Shown here in pieces: positions 62,306-64,000 of a stretch of 64,000 nt of DNA. Numbering within the stretch: position 1 is the first letter of the stretch; each line of letters opens with the position of its first letter. A program made the translations under genes and the position numbers. Origin of the DNA: an uncultured Ruminococcus sp. (lineage in GTDB: Bacteria; Bacillota; Clostridia; Oscillospirales; Ruminococcaceae); assembly GCA_947178575.1 (NCBI GenBank), contig CAMWYX010000004.1, positions 24,142-88,141 on the forward strand. Direction: 5' to 3'. The notes beneath the pieces are model-generated. The model had not been told where the DNA came from. It made no database searches and saw nothing but the letters and a program-made list of their open reading frames with translations.

Positions 62306-62334
62306 ATTATAAGACATTTCACATTAATTTACAA
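62306..62334 (-). promoter_or_regulatory. Promoter of the mannanase gene
   Basis: On the minus strand TTGTAA (62329-62334), 17-bp spacer, TATAAT (62306-62311), about 60 bp before the ATG. Confidence 0.7.
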
Positions 62335-62449
62335 GCAGATTTAAAAAAAACATTCCCAACCGCAAAAATTTCAGATATATTCACAAAAAATCAGAATTTA
62401 AACTGTGATTTCAGACAATTGCGAACTTAAACGATGCTTAAATAATAAT

Positions 62450-62476
62450 AATCTCCCTGATTTTTTCAGGGAGATT
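62450..62476 (-). terminator. Terminator of the YbjN-like gene pair
   Basis: AATCTCCCTGA (62450-62460) pairs perfectly with TCAGGGAGATT (62466-62476) around TTTTT, 10 bases after the stop. Confidence 0.85.
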
Positions 62477-62486
62477 TAATTATCTG

Positions 62487-62957
62487 TCAGTTATTTTCGC
62501 AGGATTCCACTGCTTCTTCCGGAGTACCCATACCAAATGCAACCATAGCGATTCCGTTTCCGTAATCGTCAAGCGTTGAAATATTAATATAAATGGCAGC
62601 TTTTATCTGTTCATATGTGGGAACAACATCACCGCAGTAAAGACTTGTTTTATATCTGATTTCTCCGTCGCTGTAATCCATTTCAAAATTACCGTGATTG
62701 AGACCATAATTGGCACGTGTGATAAATTCTGCCATTTCGTCCATACAGTTTTTATCTGCTCCGAGTTTTGGGACAGACAAAACAACAAACGATTCTTTCA
62801 GAACATTGATATAAACATCAGCATTCTTAATTTTTGAGTTAAGTTTTACACCTGTTCTTATAACACCGCCGTCATCAACTTCGCTGAATTTCCAATCATC
62901 TTCATGAAGGAACATTGAAATAGCATCTGCAATTTCCTTTGAATAATCCTTAGACAT
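62487..62957 (-). CDS. YbjN-like (type III secretion chaperone-like fold) protein, copy 2
   Basis: 156 aa. It starts MSKDYSKEIADAISMFLHED and contains 'DVYINVLKESFVVLSVPKLGADKN', 'EFITRANYGLNHGNFEMDYSDGEIRYKTSLYCGD' and 'GIAMVAFGMGTPEEAVESCE', the pattern of YbjN/DUF1790-like proteins. The function is unknown. It follows a paralogue by 6 bases, and the two align along their whole length (about 60% identical by eye). Confidence 0.8.
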   Translation of the reverse strand: MSKDYSKEIADAISMFLHEDDWKFSEVDDGGVIRTGVKLNSKIKNADVYINVLKESFVVLSVPKLGADKNCMDEMAEFITRANYGLNHGNFEMDYSDGEIRYKTSLYCGDVVPTYEQIKAAIYINISTLDDYGNGIAMVAFGMGTPEEAVESCENN

Positions 62958-62963
62958 GTTATT

Positions 62964-63443
62964 TTAATCCTCCTGTTCTTCGCACATACAGATAGCATCT
63001 TCCGGAGTACCCATTCCGAACGCAACCATAGCGAGACCGTTTCCGTATCTATCAAGCGTTTTAACACTGATATAAATCATTGCCTCAATCTGGTCATATG
63101 TGGGAATCTCGTCACCGATGAAAAGACTTGTTTTATATCTTATTTCGCCGTCTCTGTAGTCCAATTCAAAATTGCCGTGGTGGAGACCATAATTAGCCCG
63201 TGTGATAAATTCCGTCATATCCTTTATGCAGTCTTTATCGGCACTGAGCTGTGGAACTGCATTCACAATAAATCCATTTTCGAGGACATTGATATAAATA
63301 TCTGCCTTTTTGAGCTTTGAATTAAGTTTAACGCCAAGTTCTATGATACCGTTTTCTTCATTTAACTCCTCAAAATTCCAGTCCTCTGAGCGTAAAAAAT
63401 CTGTTATCGCTTCTGCGATTTCCGTTGAATAATTTTTAGCCAC
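62964..63443 (-). CDS. YbjN-like protein, copy 1
   Basis: 159 aa from GTG 63443, chosen because AAAGGAAG lies 7 bases upstream, because the paralogue's start aligns here (AKNYSTEIAEAITDFLRSED against SKDYSKEIADAISMFLHEDD), and because the longer frame would run into the promoter at 63499-63527. It has the same blocks as copy 2 ('GFIVNAVPQLSADKDCIKDMTEFITRANYGLHHGNFELDYRDGEIRYKTSLFIGDE'). The C-terminus is Glu/Asp/Cys-rich. Tandem duplicate of the next gene; function unknown. Confidence 0.8.
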   Translation of the reverse strand: MAKNYSTEIAEAITDFLRSEDWNFEELNEENGIIELGVKLNSKLKKADIYINVLENGFIVNAVPQLSADKDCIKDMTEFITRANYGLHHGNFELDYRDGEIRYKTSLFIGDEIPTYDQIEAMIYISVKTLDRYGNGLAMVAFGMGTPEDAICMCEEQED

Positions 63444-63498
63444 AACAGCACTTCCTTTCATCTGACAGCATACATTATAATACCTGCCGTATGATAAT

Positions 63499-63527
63499 AT
63501 TATACCACATCTGTAACATAATGTCAA
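63499..63527 (-). promoter_or_regulatory. Promoter of the YbjN-like gene pair
   Basis: A perfect consensus on the minus strand: TTGACA (63522-63527), 17-bp spacer, TATAAT (63499-63504), 55 bases before the GTG start. Confidence 0.85.
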
Positions 63528-63555
63528 GCAAATTTATAACAATACACAAAAAAAG

Positions 63556-63579
63556 TCCCTGAACCGATGAGTTCAGGGA
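63556..63579 (-). terminator. Terminator of the 93-aa gene
   Basis: TCCCTGAAC (63556-63564) pairs with GTTCAGGGA (63571-63579), followed on the minus strand by CTTTTTTTG, 8 bases after the stop. Confidence 0.85.
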
Positions 63580-63587
63580 TTCATCAA

Positions 63588-63869
63588 TTATTTTGCAAGT
63601 GCCTTTTCAAGCCATATATTTGCAATATCCAGAGCTTCATAAAGACCGCATTCTCTTTCCGTGGTCTTTACGAAAGCTTTTGCCGGATTGGGCTCGTTTG
63701 TAGCCATCTGCACAACTCTGACCTTTGAAGTCATTTTTTCGCCTCTGACATCTTTTGTTCCGAGAATCTGTATCCATATAACATACGGGTCGGACATATA
63801 GCCGTAATACATCTGGTTACCGCTTCTTACAAGCGGATACCCTTTGTATGTGTGGAATTTTTCAATCAT
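63588..63869 (-). CDS. Small conserved-looking protein of unknown function (93 aa)
   Basis: A compact alpha/beta protein: 'YKGYPLVRSGNQMYYGYMSDPYVIWIQIL' suggests a beta hairpin region, followed by 'SKVRVVQMATNEPNP' and a C-terminal helix 'GLYEALDIANIWLEKAL'. There is no membrane segment or signal. GGAGGAAAAAATT precedes the ATG. It has its own terminator. Not recognised. Confidence 0.7.
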   Translation of the reverse strand: MIEKFHTYKGYPLVRSGNQMYYGYMSDPYVIWIQILGTKDVRGEKMTSKVRVVQMATNEPNPAKAFVKTTERECGLYEALDIANIWLEKALAK

Positions 63870-63902
63870 AATTTTTTCCTCCCATTCTACAATAATAGCG
63901 TA

Positions 63903-63973
63903 TCAGGTGAACTCTCCCACACCTACGCTCGTAAACTCGCTAAGAGGTGGGGGCTTCGTAAGAAGATTGGTAT
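63903..63973 (-). mobile_element. Right end of an IS200/IS605-family element with probable TnpB guide-RNA scaffold
   Basis: CCCACACCT (63916-63924) and AGGTGGGGG (63945-63953) form an imperfect palindrome around a structured loop. Read on the minus strand the block is AAGCCCCCACCT...AGGTGTGGGAG-AGTTCAC, the form of the right end that follows tnpB in Firmicute IS200/IS605-family elements. The 3' part of tnpB and this end normally encode the omega RNA. The element would extend rightward out of the window. Confidence 0.55.
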
Positions 63974-64000
63974 TTAAGTCTCCACCTGACAAATCAGGCA
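63974..64000 (-). CDS. Possible C-terminal end of a TnpB protein (fragment)
   Basis: Eight codons (CLICQVET) and a TAA stop (63974-63976) lie directly before the palindromic right end on the minus strand, where tnpB would end. Too short to prove; the call rests on position. Confidence 0.3.
   Translation of the reverse strand, partial: CLICQVET

Noticed and set aside
1..64000. CRISPR arrays, tRNA and rRNA genes
   Set aside because: I read both strands for regularly spaced repeats and for tRNA/rRNA signatures and found none I could support; a tRNAscan or Infernal run would be decisive.

Overview
The window looks like a low-GC Firmicute of the Ruminococcus type (Oscillospiraceae). The best evidence is a secreted GH26 mannanase ending in a cellulosomal dockerin, an [FeFe]-hydrogenase maturase (HydG), a split transketolase, and a Gram-positive division cluster (SepF, YlmH, DivIVA). 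SD sequences are strong (AGGAGG) and promoters are near-consensus sigma-A sites with 17-bp spacers. I saw no tRNA, rRNA or CRISPR array.

Layout. 1-7.6 kb: start of an ABC-F ATPase, a VanY-like membrane protein that lacks most of its zinc site, a peptide-binding lipoprotein, a Ser/Asn-rich membrane protein, a TetR regulator divergent from the glycogen branching enzyme, and an AraC regulator. 7.7-25.4 kb: a long minus-strand housekeeping block, read in transcription order as YlbF, mutS, mutL, miaA, hfq, a HlyD-like protein, yggS, sepF, ylmH, divIVA, ileS, lspA, rluD, a HAD phosphatase, a 41-aa membrane peptide, the two transketolase halves and a DUF3781 protein. 25.4-29.3 kb: miaB followed by two lipoprotein genes, with a second copy of the miaB 3' end lying between them. 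29.4-31.0 kb: guaA.

31.0-40.0 kb: an integrated mobilizable element in the 3' end of guaA. It is bounded by direct repeats of the last guaA codons (31015-31027 and 39982-39994), and each end carries paired GGCAAC repeats spaced 11 bp that look like integrase arm sites. It encodes a Cro/CI-like regulator coupled to a cytoplasmic trypsin-like protease, an Xis-like protein, a tyrosine integrase, a MobC-like protein, a RepA-like ATPase, a repeat-rich probable oriT/origin, a MobV relaxase, and a cargo operon with its own promoter: an EcoRI-family adenine methyltransferase, a DUF262-HNH protein and a small membrane/coiled-coil protein. This cargo and the regulator-protease pair are the best candidates for undescribed systems.

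40.4-56.3 kb: a two-gene zinc-ribbon/membrane pair, a lipoprotein, crcB, a phospholipid-methyltransferase-like gene, metG, an unknown 402-aa gene, prmA, a secreted C39-like protein, the MoxR-DUF58-transglutaminase operon, a membrane protein, and rpsB-tsf. 56.4-64 kb: a 51-aa peptide resembling a bare sortase sorting signal, an orphan minimal ADP-ribosyltransferase behind hydG, a TM1266-type regulator and lipase preceded by a strongly promoted, terminated leader RNA, the mannanase, a tandem pair of YbjN-like genes, an unknown 93-aa gene, and at the right edge the probable right end of an IS200/IS605-family element whose tnpB would lie outside the window.
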